From Lachancea kluyveri NRRL Y-12651 (Eukaryota > Ascomycota > Saccharomycetes > Saccharomycetales > Saccharomycetaceae): a stretch of DNA of 64,000 nt. The notes under the pieces are model-generated. The model saw only the letters and a list, made by a program, of their open reading frames with translations, had not been told where the DNA came from and did no database searches. Shown piece by piece: positions 51,732 through 62,772 of this stretch. The position numbers and the translations under genes are program-made. How positions within the stretch are numbered: position 1 is the first letter of the stretch; each line of letters opens with the position of its first letter. The DNA lies in the NCBI GenBank assembly GCA_000149225.2, contig CM000693.1, forward strand, positions 1,673,262 to 1,737,261. The letters run 5' to 3'.

Positions 51732-54700
51732 ATGCTGCCAAGCCTCGTTCTTTTGTTATTTTCTTGCTTTGCTAGGATTGTCACTGCAGGCCAATTGGCA
51801 TGTTTACCAGGCAATCCCTCTTCTGCAGTTCCCGGTTTAAAAGGTGTCTGGTACAAGTATAAGGTAAATGATAAAACCGCCTTGAAAGACCCAACGTATA
51901 TGGGATACCGTTACAGAGACGGCGAATCCTTCCACACCCAGTATGGCATTAATTCATTATCCTTTGATGTTGGTATTCCATGTTACGATTCCTCCGGAAA
52001 TCTCGCTACAATGTGTTACCAAGGTAAACACACCAGTGGCTCAGACGGTGCCTCTTGGGCATGCAATGGCTACAACTGTTATAACGATAGAGGAAGCCCT
52101 GCCTACCAAGACGGCTTATTTGACTACAAAACGACCACCACCAATGTGACCATTGAATTCACAGGTTACTTCCTTGCACCAGAAACAGGTACCTACACTA
52201 TATCCATGCCGCTTGTTGACGATTCTGCAGCCTTGTTCTTTGGTGATCCTGCAGCATTTGACTGCTGTTCGCAAAATACTGATAAGGTACAGAGCACAAA
52301 TTTCACTCTTTCTGTTATCAAGCAATGGAATCAAAACCCGGGTAGTGCTACGGCCAACCTTGAACTTACTGGTGGGTACTATTATCCAATGCGTTTCATT
52401 TACACCAACGTTTTTACATATGCCCAGCTAGAATTTTTCATCACCACACCAAGTGGGGAAAAGCAAACTGATTTCACCGATATGTTGTATAGTTTTGAGG
52501 ACGATGCTTCAGAACCTTGCCCTGCTATCGTGACAACTACAGAGCCATGGACCGGAACTGATACCACCACCACTACAGACAATGCTTTTAGTGGCTCTAC
52601 TCAAACAATCCATGTCTTAACTCCTACAACAGCTACTACGACTACTACCGAACCATGGACCGGAACTGCAGTTTCCACGTCTACGGAGACTGGTAGTGGT
52701 TTGACTGAAATAGTCCATATTTTGACACCAACTCCTAGCTTGGTTTCCACCACTACCACTGGCTGGACTGGTACCTTCACTACCACCTACTCCACTGAAA
52801 CCAGTGTTGTTACTGGTACTGACGGTTCTGAAACCACTGAAATCATCTACCACGTTGAGACCCCAAGCACTGAGCTAGTTTCCACCACCACCACTGGCTG
52901 GACTGGCACCTTCACTACCACCTACTCCACTGAAACCAGTGTTGTTACTGGTACTGACGGTTCTGAAACCACTGAAATCATCTACCACGTTGAGACTCCA
53001 AGCACTGAGCTAGTTTCCACCACCACCACTGGCTGGACTGGCACCTTCACTACCACCTACTCCACCGAGGTCACTACAGTGACTGGTACCGACGGCGAAC
53101 CTACCTTAGAGACCATCTACCACGTTGAGACCCCAAGCACTGAGCTAGTTTCCACCACCACCACTGGCTGGACTGGTACTTTCACTACCACCTACTCCAC
53201 TGAAACCAGTGTTGTTACTGGTACTGACGGTTCTGAAACCACTGAAATCATCTACCACGTTGAGACCCCAAGCACTGAGCTAGTTTCCACCACCACCACT
53301 GGCTGGACTGGCACCTTCACTACCACCTACTCCACTGAAACCAGTGTTGTTACTGGTACTGACGGTTCTGAAACCACTGAAATCATCTACCACGTTGAGA
53401 CTCCAAGCACTGAGCTAGTTTCCACCACCACCACTGGCTGGACTGGCACCTTCACTACCACCTACTCCACTGAAACCAGTGTTGTTACTGGTACTGACGG
53501 TTCTGAAACCACTGAAATCATCTACCACGTTGAGACTCCAAGCACTGAGCTAGTTTCCACCACCACCACTGGCTGGACTGGCACCTTCACTACCACCTAC
53601 TCCACCGAGGTCACTACAGTGACTGGTACCGACGGCGAACCTACCTTAGAGACCATCTACCACGTTGAGACTCCAAGCACTGAGCTAGTTTCCACCACCA
53701 CCACTGGCTGGACTGGCACCTTCACTACCACCTACTCCACCGAGGTCACTACAGTGACTGGTACCGACGGCGAACCTACCTTAGAGACCATCTACCACGT
53801 TGAGACCCCAAGCACTGAGCTAGTTTCCACCACCACCACTGGCTGGACTGGTACTTTCACTACCACCTACTCCACTGAAACCAGTGTTGTTACTGGTACT
53901 GACGGTTCTGAAACCACTGAAATCATCTACCACGTTGAGACCCCAAGCACTGAGCTAGTTTCCACCACCACCACTGGCTGGACTGGCACCTTCACTACCA
54001 CCTACTCCACCGAGGTCACTACAGTGACTGGTACCGACGGCGAACCTACCTTAGAGACCATCTACCACGTTGAGACTCCAAGCACTGAGCTAGTTTCCAC
54101 CACCACCACTGGCTGGACTGGCACCTTCACTACCACCTACTCCACCGAGGTCACTACAGTGACTGGTACCGACGGCGAACCTACCTTAGAGACCATCTAC
54201 CACGTTGAGACCCCAAGCACTGAGCTAGTTTCCACCACCACCACTGGCTGGACTGGTACTTTCACTACCACCTACTCCACTGAAACCAGTGTTGTTACTG
54301 GTACTGACGGTTCTGAAACCACTGAAATCATCTACCACGTTGAGACCCCAAGCACTGAGCTAGTTTCCACCACCACCACTGGCTGGACTGGCACCTTCAC
54401 TACCACCTACTCCACCGAGGTCACTACAGTGACTGGTACCGACGGCGAACCTACCTTAGAGACCATCTACCACGTTGAGACTCCAAGCACTGAGCTAGTT
54501 TCCACCACCACCACTGGCTGGACTGGCACCTTCACTACCACCTACTCCACCGAGGTCACTACAGTGACTGGTACCGACGGCGAACCTACCTTAGAGACCA
54601 TCTACCACGTTGAGACCCCAAGCACTGAGCTAGTTTCCACCACCACCACTGGCTGGACTGGTACTTTCACTACCACCTACTCCACTGAAACCAGTGTTGT

Positions 54701-55970
54701 TACTGGTACTGACGGTTCTGAAACCACTGAAATCATCTACCACGTTGAGACCCCAAGCACTGAGCTAGTTTCCACCACCACCACTGGCTGGACTGGTACT
54801 TTCACTACCACCTACTCCACTGAAACCAGTGTTGTTACTGGTACTGACGGTTCTGAAACCACTGAAATCATCTACCACGTTGAGACTCCAGTGTCTTCTG
54901 CCACGAGTAGCTTTTCCAGAAGTCAATTATACTGGAACACAACAACCCTCTTACCCACTACCAAGACCAAGGAATCCAGCATTATTACTTATTCTACCTC
55001 CGAACCAACTGGAACTTCAGAACATACAAAGATGACCAAAACTTCTACTTTCTCGGGCGAAATTTCCACCTCTACTGGAGATAGAGAGGTTATCAGCTAT
55101 AGTTATTCTACAATCACCACTACTGTCGACGGCGAGGTAACATCTTACACCACTTACTGCCCAGTTACGACCACGGATTTCTCCTCCAACTCTGGGGAAA
55201 CCACTACCGCCGGTTCATCTGCTCAGGATAATAGGAGCACCGATTCATATGGTTATTCGACTGTTACCACCACTGTAGATGGCAAAGTTACGTCTTACAC
55301 CACCTACTGCCCAATAAGCGAAACCTCCATCTCTCAAACTTCTACCACCGTTTGGGAAACTATCACCTCTTGTCACCAAAACGCTTGTATTACCACTACG
55401 TCTGCGAAGATTATTGACGCTGAAACCACCACCACAGCTGCCACTGTCGAGAACAATCCAATTACCTCTACAAAGGTTGGTACCACGGTTTGGGGTAACA
55501 GTGTGGTGACATCTACCGTTGATGGTACCGTAACTTCGTACACCACATATTGTCCACTCACAACCACAATTACCTCGGAACACGCTAAGGAAACCCCCGT
55601 ATCTGCTGCATCGAACTATATCGATAAATCTTCCAGCTTTATGTCGCCAATTGCTAGTACATACGGAAGATCAACTTCTGCAACTACGCTAAGCAGTGTC
55701 ATTGTTCCAACCCCAGAAAATACCCACACCACTCCTGGAACTACAGGAACGGCTTCTAAGGTTACCGGTGTTTCCTCCGTTTCAAAAGAGTATGTATCCC
55801 AAGTCCCAACTACGATCTCAAGTCCTGCAGTTCAAGTGTTTAGTAGCTCTACTGCTACATATCCTTCTGCAACGACCGCAGTTGTTTCACAATACGAAGG
55901 TGCAGCAAGTGGCCTAAAACTAAACAAGATTATTTTGACCTTGCTGACCGTTGTTGCTGGATTTTTCTAA
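51732..55970 (+). CDS. Flo1-type flocculin: PA14 lectin domain, 16 tandem repeats, GPI-anchored
   Basis: The protein has 1412 aa from the ATG at 51732; a TTG eight codons earlier is not a start. A signal peptide (LPSLVLLLFSCFARIVTAG) leads into a PA14 domain, about 24-265, with many cysteines and the Asp163-Asp164 pair in LVDDSAALFF, the calcium-binding D-D motif of Flo lectins. Two short EPWTGT modules, typical of Flo1, precede 16 repeats of 45 residues (window 52731-54890). Three VDG-VTSYTTYCP modules follow, as in Flo11/Flo10-type stalks. The C-terminus (LKLNKIILTLLTVVAGFF) is a GPI-addition signal. Such proteins are displayed on the cell wall and bind mannan for flocculation or surface adhesion. 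The PA14 domain is uninterrupted, so the gene looks intact. Confidence 0.95.
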   Translation: MLPSLVLLLFSCFARIVTAGQLACLPGNPSSAVPGLKGVWYKYKVNDKTALKDPTYMGYRYRDGESFHTQYGINSLSFDVGIPCYDSSGNLATMCYQGKHTSGSDGASWACNGYNCYNDRGSPAYQDGLFDYKTTTTNVTIEFTGYFLAPETGTYTISMPLVDDSAALFFGDPAAFDCCSQNTDKVQSTNFTLSVIKQWNQNPGSATANLELTGGYYYPMRFIYTNVFTYAQLEFFITTPSGEKQTDFTDMLYSFEDDASEPCPAIVTTTEPWTGTDTTTTTDNAFSGSTQTIHVLTPTTATTTTTEPWTGTAVSTSTETGSGLTEIVHILTPTPSLVSTTTTGWTGTFTTTYSTETSVVTGTDGSETTEIIYHVETPSTELVSTTTTGWTGTFTTTYSTETSVVTGTDGSETTEIIYHVETPSTELVSTTTTGWTGTFTTTYSTEVTTVTGTDGEPTLETIYHVETPSTELVSTTTTGWTGTFTTTYSTETSVVTGTDGSETTEIIYHVETPSTELVSTTTTGWTGTFTTTYSTETSVVTGTDGSETTEIIYHVETPSTELVSTTTTGWTGTFTTTYSTETSVVTGTDGSETTEIIYHVETPSTELVSTTTTGWTGTFTTTYSTEVTTVTGTDGEPTLETIYHVETPSTELVSTTTTGWTGTFTTTYSTEVTTVTGTDGEPTLETIYHVETPSTELVSTTTTGWTGTFTTTYSTETSVVTGTDGSETTEIIYHVETPSTELVSTTTTGWTGTFTTTYSTEVTTVTGTDGEPTLETIYHVETPSTELVSTTTTGWTGTFTTTYSTEVTTVTGTDGEPTLETIYHVETPSTELVSTTTTGWTGTFTTTYSTETSVVTGTDGSETTEIIYHVETPSTELVSTTTTGWTGTFTTTYSTEVTTVTGTDGEPTLETIYHVETPSTELVSTTTTGWTGTFTTTYSTEVTTVTGTDGEPTLETIYHVETPSTELVSTTTTGWTGTFTTTYSTETSVVTGTDGSETTEIIYHVETPSTELVSTTTTGWTGTFTTTYSTETSVVTGTDGSETTEIIYHVETPVSSATSSFSRSQLYWNTTTLLPTTKTKESSIITYSTSEPTGTSEHTKMTKTSTFSGEISTSTGDREVISYSYSTITTTVDGEVTSYTTYCPVTTTDFSSNSGETTTAGSSAQDNRSTDSYGYSTVTTTVDGKVTSYTTYCPISETSISQTSTTVWETITSCHQNACITTTSAKIIDAETTTTAATVENNPITSTKVGTTVWGNSVVTSTVDGTVTSYTTYCPLTTTITSEHAKETPVSAASNYIDKSSSFMSPIASTYGRSTSATTLSSVIVPTPENTHTTPGTTGTASKVTGVSSVSKEYVSQVPTTISSPAVQVFSSSTATYPSATTAVVSQYEGAASGLKLNKIILTLLTVVAGFF
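52731..54890 (+). repeat. Sixteen 135-bp coding repeats in the adhesin stalk
   Basis: Each unit encodes 45 residues with a constant front (GWTGTFTTTYSTE) and one of two backs: type A (TSVVTGTDGSETTEIIYHVE) or type B (VTTVTGTDGEPTLETIYHVE). The order is A A B A A A B B A B B A B B A A. The units are nearly identical at DNA level. Confidence 0.97.
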
Positions 55971-58939
55971 GTGAGATTATTTCTCTCTAGAGAGTGTTAG
56001 TAAGTAAAAACAGCTGTAGAAATATATTATAACATTTGGATTTTATAGGGTAGGTCCAGAATCACTTTGCGGTCGCAAAGGATATCTAGCCTGGTGAGCT
56101 TTTCACCTCATAGCAAGACACTGGGATCCTGTATTTAGACAAAGAGAGAGAACCAGCAGGACCTTTCATTATACTGTTAGACATTCTTTTTTCGTTGAGG
56201 CAGGCATACCAGGCAAAATTTGCCGATGCGAACCGCCGCACTTAATATTTCCCAGATGTTAGAACTTGATCTCGCAAAAACAGAAAGCGCAGTGCAATTT
56301 GCAGTCATCTCTGTTACATTTCAATGATTTAATTGACGCATACAAAAAGTTAACGAGTTATTTTTTCTGACTGGATTCGCAAAATGGAATCGATTATGTC
56401 TATACTTTGGAGGGAGAGGGAATGTTAAGGCTGTTATAAAAATATCATGCATATAAGGCTTAAGAGAGCCATCTACAAGGGGGGGAGAGTGGCACAATTT
56501 TTCTGTTAATGAAATAATCAGCACTTTCGACTACGCGCCAACTAGGGTATCCAGTGGAGCAACTCTTGGGTGCAAAACTGTTCCTTTCATCTAGTGCTCA
56601 AAAAATCTGCACAGAAGGTTGTACTAAAAATAATATATACGTGTGTTTGATTATCTCAGAACAGTATAAGGTATGTCTTAAGGTTTATTGTACGGTTTCT
56701 TTAAGTTCGGAAGCAGCCTACACATTTTCGTTATAAATTACATAATGATAAGTAATTTTTGTTTTTTTGTACGAATACTCACTGCCAATTACCCGGTAAC
56801 AGAACGGCCCTACTTGAGTTAACTCATTGAACACGTCAGCATCAACGGTGAAAGAGAGTACAGGATAAATTCATTAATGAGTTTATCTTTACAAGCACAA
56901 AAAACACCAGGCGCCGCACTATTCTTGAGCAAACTTCTAAGGGATTAACAAGCTATGCTTTTAAACTGTTTGCATATTAACTTTCTGTATACTCAAATAT
57001 GCTATGCTTTTAATGCGTATTTTATGAATGTTGGAAGTTGTTATTCTCGTTATCATTTAAACTGATCGAGAATTATGGTAATGCCCTCGATCTCGGTTCC
57101 TCTTATCGGACGTCCGACCACTTGCCGGTTGTCCTCGGAAGCACCCACACCTTCATTTTGTATTTCAAAAGACCTCTTCAATCAGGACAACGTGATTTTG
57201 TACGTTAAACACGAGTCAACTTTTTATGCACACGTGATAGAGGTAACGATGAACGGCCATATAGTGCGACCTGGAAGGGAAGAAATGTACAAGAGAAGGA
57301 GGAGTGTACGGTAAGCGAAAAGTACGGACATATAGGTATTATGAGAGAGAAACCAAAAAGTAATATGAAAGAAAGAAGATAGGAAATTCACGTTTTGATG
57401 CTATATTTTGAAGCAACCACCCGGCGATGAGAACATATTAAGTCGTGCTCTTGGACATGCAGTATTGAATAGGAACATGTAGGTGGTAGGCATTCAATTG
57501 AGCGTGTTTAGCTGTGTATTTGTAGTGTATGACATGGCTGTGTGGTACCTTTAGTTTTATGTGTTTATGTTTGGAAAGTGTGCATTCAGAAAGTTAAGAT
57601 AAAAATTGGAAATGCAATGTTCAAGATTTTTATCAAAAGTTGAAAATGGAGACGGTGGTGTTCAGGAGAGCATACAGCACGAGGCACAAGGACCAGTTTA
57701 CGAGTAGGCATAGTCGGCATACATACGGATAACTGTTTACCGATGAGAAACAACAGAGACGCTGGAGAAAAGGGTGTACTTACTGTGTATAGGAATGAGA
57801 GAAACAGGAATAGAAAGGACAGAGCAAAGAATACTTAAAAGTGAGAGAGGAGAGGAAGCAGCAAGAGTAGTGCTTGAGGACAGGGTATGTAAAATCGGGA
57901 AGTTTAAAACAGGAACTTCGTGGCGTGCATTGACCGAAGTCGAGCCTGCTTGTCATGCTAATGTTGAATAATGATCTTTGAACCGTTAGAAGCTTTTATA
58001 TAGCCTGAATTATTGAAGAGGAGTAGACGGTACGTAGAAAACGCGTAATACTTATACTGCCAGCCAAAACTGAACACTCCTTTTTCTCTCTGTAGTTTCG
58101 GATACGGAAAATCAATATTTTTAAACTATTCGATACGTATTGAATAATTAAAGACGAATTTTCTTTTTGCGTCATGTAAAATATTCTTTGGTTTAACTAA
58201 ATCCGTTTAAAATGGGTGTTTTTTTTTTTTTTTTTTTGAGAAAATTCGGGGTTTGGGGATTGTTCTTGGTGATGCAAAAAAAGCAAATATATCACTTCGT
58301 TCATAATATATACATACTATTTTAAAAAGACAGTGCAGGTGAGAGTAGAATAGCCTATAAAGTATACAAATTTTTCGCTAGTACATATTGCACTCTGAAA
58401 AATACCCAGTTACTGCTTACATATTTATATCTATCCTTTTTTAGGCCTCTGCGGAACTCTTCCACATACTTGGCAAAAGTATGAAGACAAAAATTCATGT
58501 AAATACTACAATATCTTTAAAATTATAGACGGGATAGTTTTTAATACTGGTAAAAATTTTCTGAGTTCTAAGTGCTTAACTCATAATTAGCTCATTTGTA
58601 ACAGTAGCAAGTTCGTGGTGTAGTATTTATTAGCTATAAGAAAAGGGCAGAAAAGGATGAAAGAGGAATAATCGAGACACTTTATGACGCAAGTACAAAC
58701 CCAATATAGTGCTAGTAAATATTGAATCTGCAACCGGGGAAGATCTACACAAACTTTCTCTGAGGCTCAAAAAAAGTAAATGTATTGTACTACATTCGGC
58801 AAAGTTGCATACTCTTTATTTAGATATAGCACTACGATTACTTTAAAAATAAAATAAAAAAAAAAAAGTTTTTTTTAAAAGAACAACACAAATAGATAGG
58901 GACCACTATACTTAAGTATGTAACATTATCTCTTTTACT
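55971..58939. other. 3.0-kb gene-free interval after the adhesin
   Basis: No believable coding frame was found. It contains a TTACCCGG Reb1-type site at 56789-56796, a CDEI-like CACGTGAT near 57228 with no centromere partner, a GA-rich stretch at about 57280-57400, and a 19-T run near 58219-58237. I could not identify relic genes. Confidence 0.5.
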
Positions 58940-60597
58940 TTAATAGACAAATCTGAAATCCAAACGTTTGTTACCTATGTCCTTCGTAGTTAAAATGTAT
59001 GTCTCTTTCTCCTCCTCAGTCATAGCATCCCATTTACGAGCACGTACTTTATTTCTCCAGACGTAATAGACTTTCAAAATAAGTAAAAGTGGAATTAAAC
59101 CGAAAGATATTCAAAATAATTGGAAATTGCCCCTGTGATAAAATGGCTTATCGTCAGTTCTGTATACCTGATTTGCTGCTATGCTACCTAATTGCACAAA
59201 AATGTTGTACAAAGCCGAAGAAACATCTCTACTCCTAATGGAGTTCGAGTTACGAGAAACCCAAGAAATAAAAATTACATGAATGTAGGGAGTAGCGAAC
59301 AATAGCGGGCATAAAACGTAAGTAGGCCATAGTTTGACCAATGAGCCAAGCCACCATCTAACAAACCATAGTAAAATAGTAAAGTAGACTGGAGCTATTA
59401 GATATATTAAGGTCCACTCATTTAGCTTTTCGGTAACCCACGTAATCACAAGTAAAAATATTATGTGTAAAACATTGTATGGGATGGTCAATAACTGGAC
59501 ATTGAAAGTAGAAAAACCAAGGCGCTTTAAAGTCAAAGTTAGATACGGTGTCAGTGTACCTATTGGGAGCAAGGCAATTAAGCCAATGGCATAGAATGTC
59601 CATAGGTCATAATCACAGATTGCTTCCCAGGTTTTTTTAGAGTAAGTGCTTGACGGTTGTTCATACCGCCCTTTGATGGATCATCTCTTAAGACCCTGTC
59701 AACGACAATATTTTCTTCCCCTTCAGTAAACCAACCTTTTGGATGTAACCTATTTTTCGTTTGAACAGCAGATGGAACCATCAAGTAAAAAGTTGAAATA
59801 CATATTAGCAATGTAAAAAGAACTTCAAGCAAAAATAGCCACTGACAACCATACAAACCAGAAAGCCCACGCATCCTCAAAATTGCGAATGCTAATAAAG
59901 CAGTGAAAATTTGGACTAGAGATAGAGTTATCCAAAACCAAGATAGCCTGATTGATAATTGTTTAGCAGTATAGAAGTAACTTAGCCCCAAAACTAAGTC
60001 TGCAATAAAACCACCTTCCAATATACCAATGAGCGCACGAGTAATATAAAATCCAGTTCTATTATGAATTACACTTTGAAACATGGCAACAATGCTTCAG
60101 GAAACCATCTGCAATGGGATGAAAACATTAGGTCCTAACTTTTTGGAAATTAATTGGGATGGGACTTCAGCAACCAGGAAACAAACAAAAAAGATTTGAT
60201 TACCAACATTGTAATCGTTAGTAGTCATGTTCAAGTCATCGAGAAGGTTATCAGCAACAGCCTGAGATAAATTACCACGGTCTACCTGCAGCGCAACAAA
60301 CATAAAGCAATCGGTCAGAGCGAGTCTCCAATCTAACTTGCGGATCAGGTTTTTTCCCTCTTCTTCAGTCCAAGTGAATTCTGGATCAAAGACTCCTCTG
60401 CACTCATATTTACAAGATTCATAAAAATTCCTGTAGTACTCCGCAACTGACAGATCCTCAAACGGGTTTTTAGATTCTTTAGAAAATTCTCTCGAAGAGA
60501 TACTGGAAGTACTTTCCAAGTAATGAACTTTTTCTTCCTTCTTCAATTGATCACGCTCCTCTGTGTGAGGCCGATTATTGATGGTTATTTGAGACAT
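58940..60597 (-). pseudogene. SOA1: Broken SOA1-type sulfonate permease (Dal5/ACS family of MFS)
   Basis: The remains span from ATG 60597 to TAA 58942-58940, which would be about 552 codons; S. cerevisiae Soa1 (YIL166C) is 542 aa. Similarity is clear throughout: NPFEDLSVAEYYRNFYESC, FDPEFTWTEEEGKNLIRKLD, LRDDPSKGGMNNRQALTLK, the SNSIRSRDVSSALYN segment and the end ARKWDAMTEEEKETYIL. Three lesions are visible: an in-frame TGA replacing an expected Trp at 60097-60099, a one-base deletion in the A/T run at 59632-59638 that shifts the frame, and another in-frame TGA at 59111-59113. Membrane segments are otherwise preserved, so the loss looks fairly recent. Soa1 imports sulfonates and inorganic sulfur anions. 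It diverges from a broken JLP1-like gene. Confidence 0.88.
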
Positions 60598-61583
60598 GGT
60601 TGGTTGGTTTCCTGCGATACTAAATTCGTGATATTGATGGTTTTGGCCTCACTTATATACATTGTTATTTCTGAGATATAAGTAAATATTGGGACAACTG
60701 TTGAGATTCCATTTTTTGGTTAAGGCTATAATAATTGGTATATGGTTATACTAGAAGTTCTCCTCACCTCTCTAGGAATCCAGAAAAGGGAGTCGGTAAT
60801 CCTATATACAATTATTCATATATTCTCTCCACTTTTATATGTTTTGGTTCATTATCCTATTACATTATCAATCCTTGCGTTTCAGCTTCGACTAACTTAG
60901 ATGACTGTTTCTCATTCTTTAGGTCACCTTATAACACCGTGTATGATAATGTACTAGTAACACGAGTATTAGTCGATGGTCGATAGTTGTATTTCGTTCC
61001 AACAATTTCAGCGCCTGTAGGCACACTAGCGACAATTTTCTCTTGGTTCGGTGGTAGCGTGTCGCGCTTTCTGGAAGGTGTGATTTTGCTGAGCTTCAGA
61101 CTTTGCCTGTTGAGAAAACAATATTTTGTGTCTTTTGATTTCACAGGAATTTTTCACGCTCTCTCCTCTTCTCTGTCTTGCGCTTATTGCCGTGATGTGG
61201 CGTAGCCAAGGCGGGATGCAACCGTGTGGCTGAAACAAGATACACCGCGTGGCTAGGCATGCTGAGACATTGCTACTTTTAAATAATCACGCTCTATACA
61301 ATCTCTATAAAAATCAGGCAGCGTAACACCACTAAACGAATGTGATTAATAATGTGACACCATTGGTTTAAAACTTTCCTTACATAACGCATATTTTGTC
61401 TCTGACTCTCTGGTGTCTTAGTATTGTTGTATTTTGTCTTGAATAGAGTCCTTGATAACATCTTGACTAATGACTTTGGGTGGTCTTTCTTATTTCTAAA
61501 TTGAAAGAAAATCCTTCCATTGGCGTATTTATTTGAGCAATTTAACCCTTGAGTCTTGTAACAATCTCATATTAAACGTCTAG
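60598..61583. promoter_or_regulatory. Shared promoter region of the broken sulfonate genes
   Basis: This 986-bp region lies between the divergent SOA1-like and JLP1-like pseudogenes. It carries two TGTGGC cores of the Met31/Met32 type at 61196-61201 (in ATGTGGCG) and 61225-61230. Short open frames at 60735-60986 and 60987-61205 have no known similarity. Confidence 0.4.
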
Positions 61584-62772
61584 CTTTTAAAGCCAAAAAT
61601 AACCAACAATATTCAAATTTATATTCCAGGTTCAGATTCTAGTTATGGCAGTTTTGGTACACGCTTTCATGGCGGTTAAGATGAAATTGGCGCAGATGAA
61701 ATTTTAAGAATTAATGAAAAGATCAGAAACAGGTCAAGCTATTCTGAATTTTTGCCTGTCTGGAACCCCAACCAAAAATACAAGCCGTTGACTTGTCATG
61801 AGTATAAGGATCCTGCTTTGAGAGCGGATCCGAATCTTCCAAACCTTTTAAGTCCAAAGGTAGAAGGCTTAAGTTACAAAAAGATAACACCTAAGTTGGG
61901 CACTGAAATAAAAGGTATGCAATTGACGCAACTCAATGATGCTGCTAAGAATGAACTGGACTTGCTAGTCGCTAAAAGGGGTGTCGTTGTTTTGAGAAAT
62001 CAGGATTTTGGAGATAGAGGCCCAGAATATGCTATCAACTATGGCAGCCACCTTGGACACCTACACATTCACCAAACTTCTGGCGCTCCCGATGGTTATC
62101 CTGAGCTACATTTCACGTTTCGTCGACCTGATCAGAAGGAGTTTGAAAGGGTTTTTGAGGACAGCCTTTCCTCAATCAGGTTTCACACAGATGTTTCTTA
62201 TGAATTACAACCACCTTCCTACACCTTTTTTACTGTGCTAGAAGGGCTGGAAAGTAGATGGGATACGCTGTTTAGTGACTCTATTGAGGCCTTTAACAGG
62301 TTGTCGCCAAATTTGCAAGAGTACTTGAGTGGTCTCCATGTTGTTCACAGCTCAGTAGAGCAGGCCGATAACTCTAGAAAGCAGGGCGGGATTCAAAGAA
62401 GGGCACCCGTTACTCATATACATCCTTTAGTGAGAATCCACGCGGTGTTGAAGAAGAAAAGCCTATTTGTAAACAGGGCCTTTTCTAGAAGAATAGTCGA
62501 GTTGAAGAAGCCAGAATCCGACGTATTGTTAAAAATTTCTGTACGATTTAGTTGACACAACACATTATTTCCAATTAAGAGCAAATTGGGAGCCCGGTAC
62601 TGCCACCATTTGGGACAACCGTAGAGTCCATCACTCTGCAGTAATTGACTGGGATGAGCCTGTTTCTAGACACGCATTCAGAATTACTCCACAAGGCGAA
62701 CGTCCAGTTGAAGATCTAAAGTTTTTAAATAAGGAAGATTACTATCCGTCTAGCTTAACTTCAGGTTTGTAG
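61584..62772 (+). pseudogene. JLP1: Broken JLP1-type Fe(II)/2-oxoglutarate sulfonate dioxygenase
   Basis: Similarity to S. cerevisiae Jlp1 (412 aa, TauD family) runs from about 61590 to TAG 62772. Lesions: no ATG at the start; an in-frame TAA at 61677-61679 where Jlp1 has Gln (CAA to TAA); and a one-base insertion in the A5 run at 62531-62535, after which the true frame continues QLRANWEPGTATIWDNRRVH to the normal end YYPSSLTSGL. The iron ligands His-x-Asp (RFHTDVSYE) and distal His (RRVHHSAV) remain, but the conserved Gly-rich loop before DTLF has become LESRW. Jlp1 releases sulfite from taurine, isethionate and other sulfonates when sulfur is short. A 267-codon stretch (61752-62555) remains open and could be misannotated as a gene. 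Confidence 0.9.

Noticed and set aside
57075-57314. 79-codon open frame beginning MVMPSISVP
   Set aside because: It starts with ATG but has no recognisable similarity and no neighbours suggesting a relic gene; left as intergenic.
59111-60597. Three separate small membrane-protein genes
   Set aside because: They line up end to end with one SOA1-type transporter and are separated by single nonsense or frameshift lesions.
60735-61205. Two plus-strand open frames in the sulfonate gene promoter
   Set aside because: No family resemblance, and they fall in the divergent control region.
61752-62555. Intact 267-aa dioxygenase gene
   Set aside because: Similarity extends on both sides beyond the open frame, across a premature TAA and a one-base insertion; it is a fragment of a broken JLP1-like gene.
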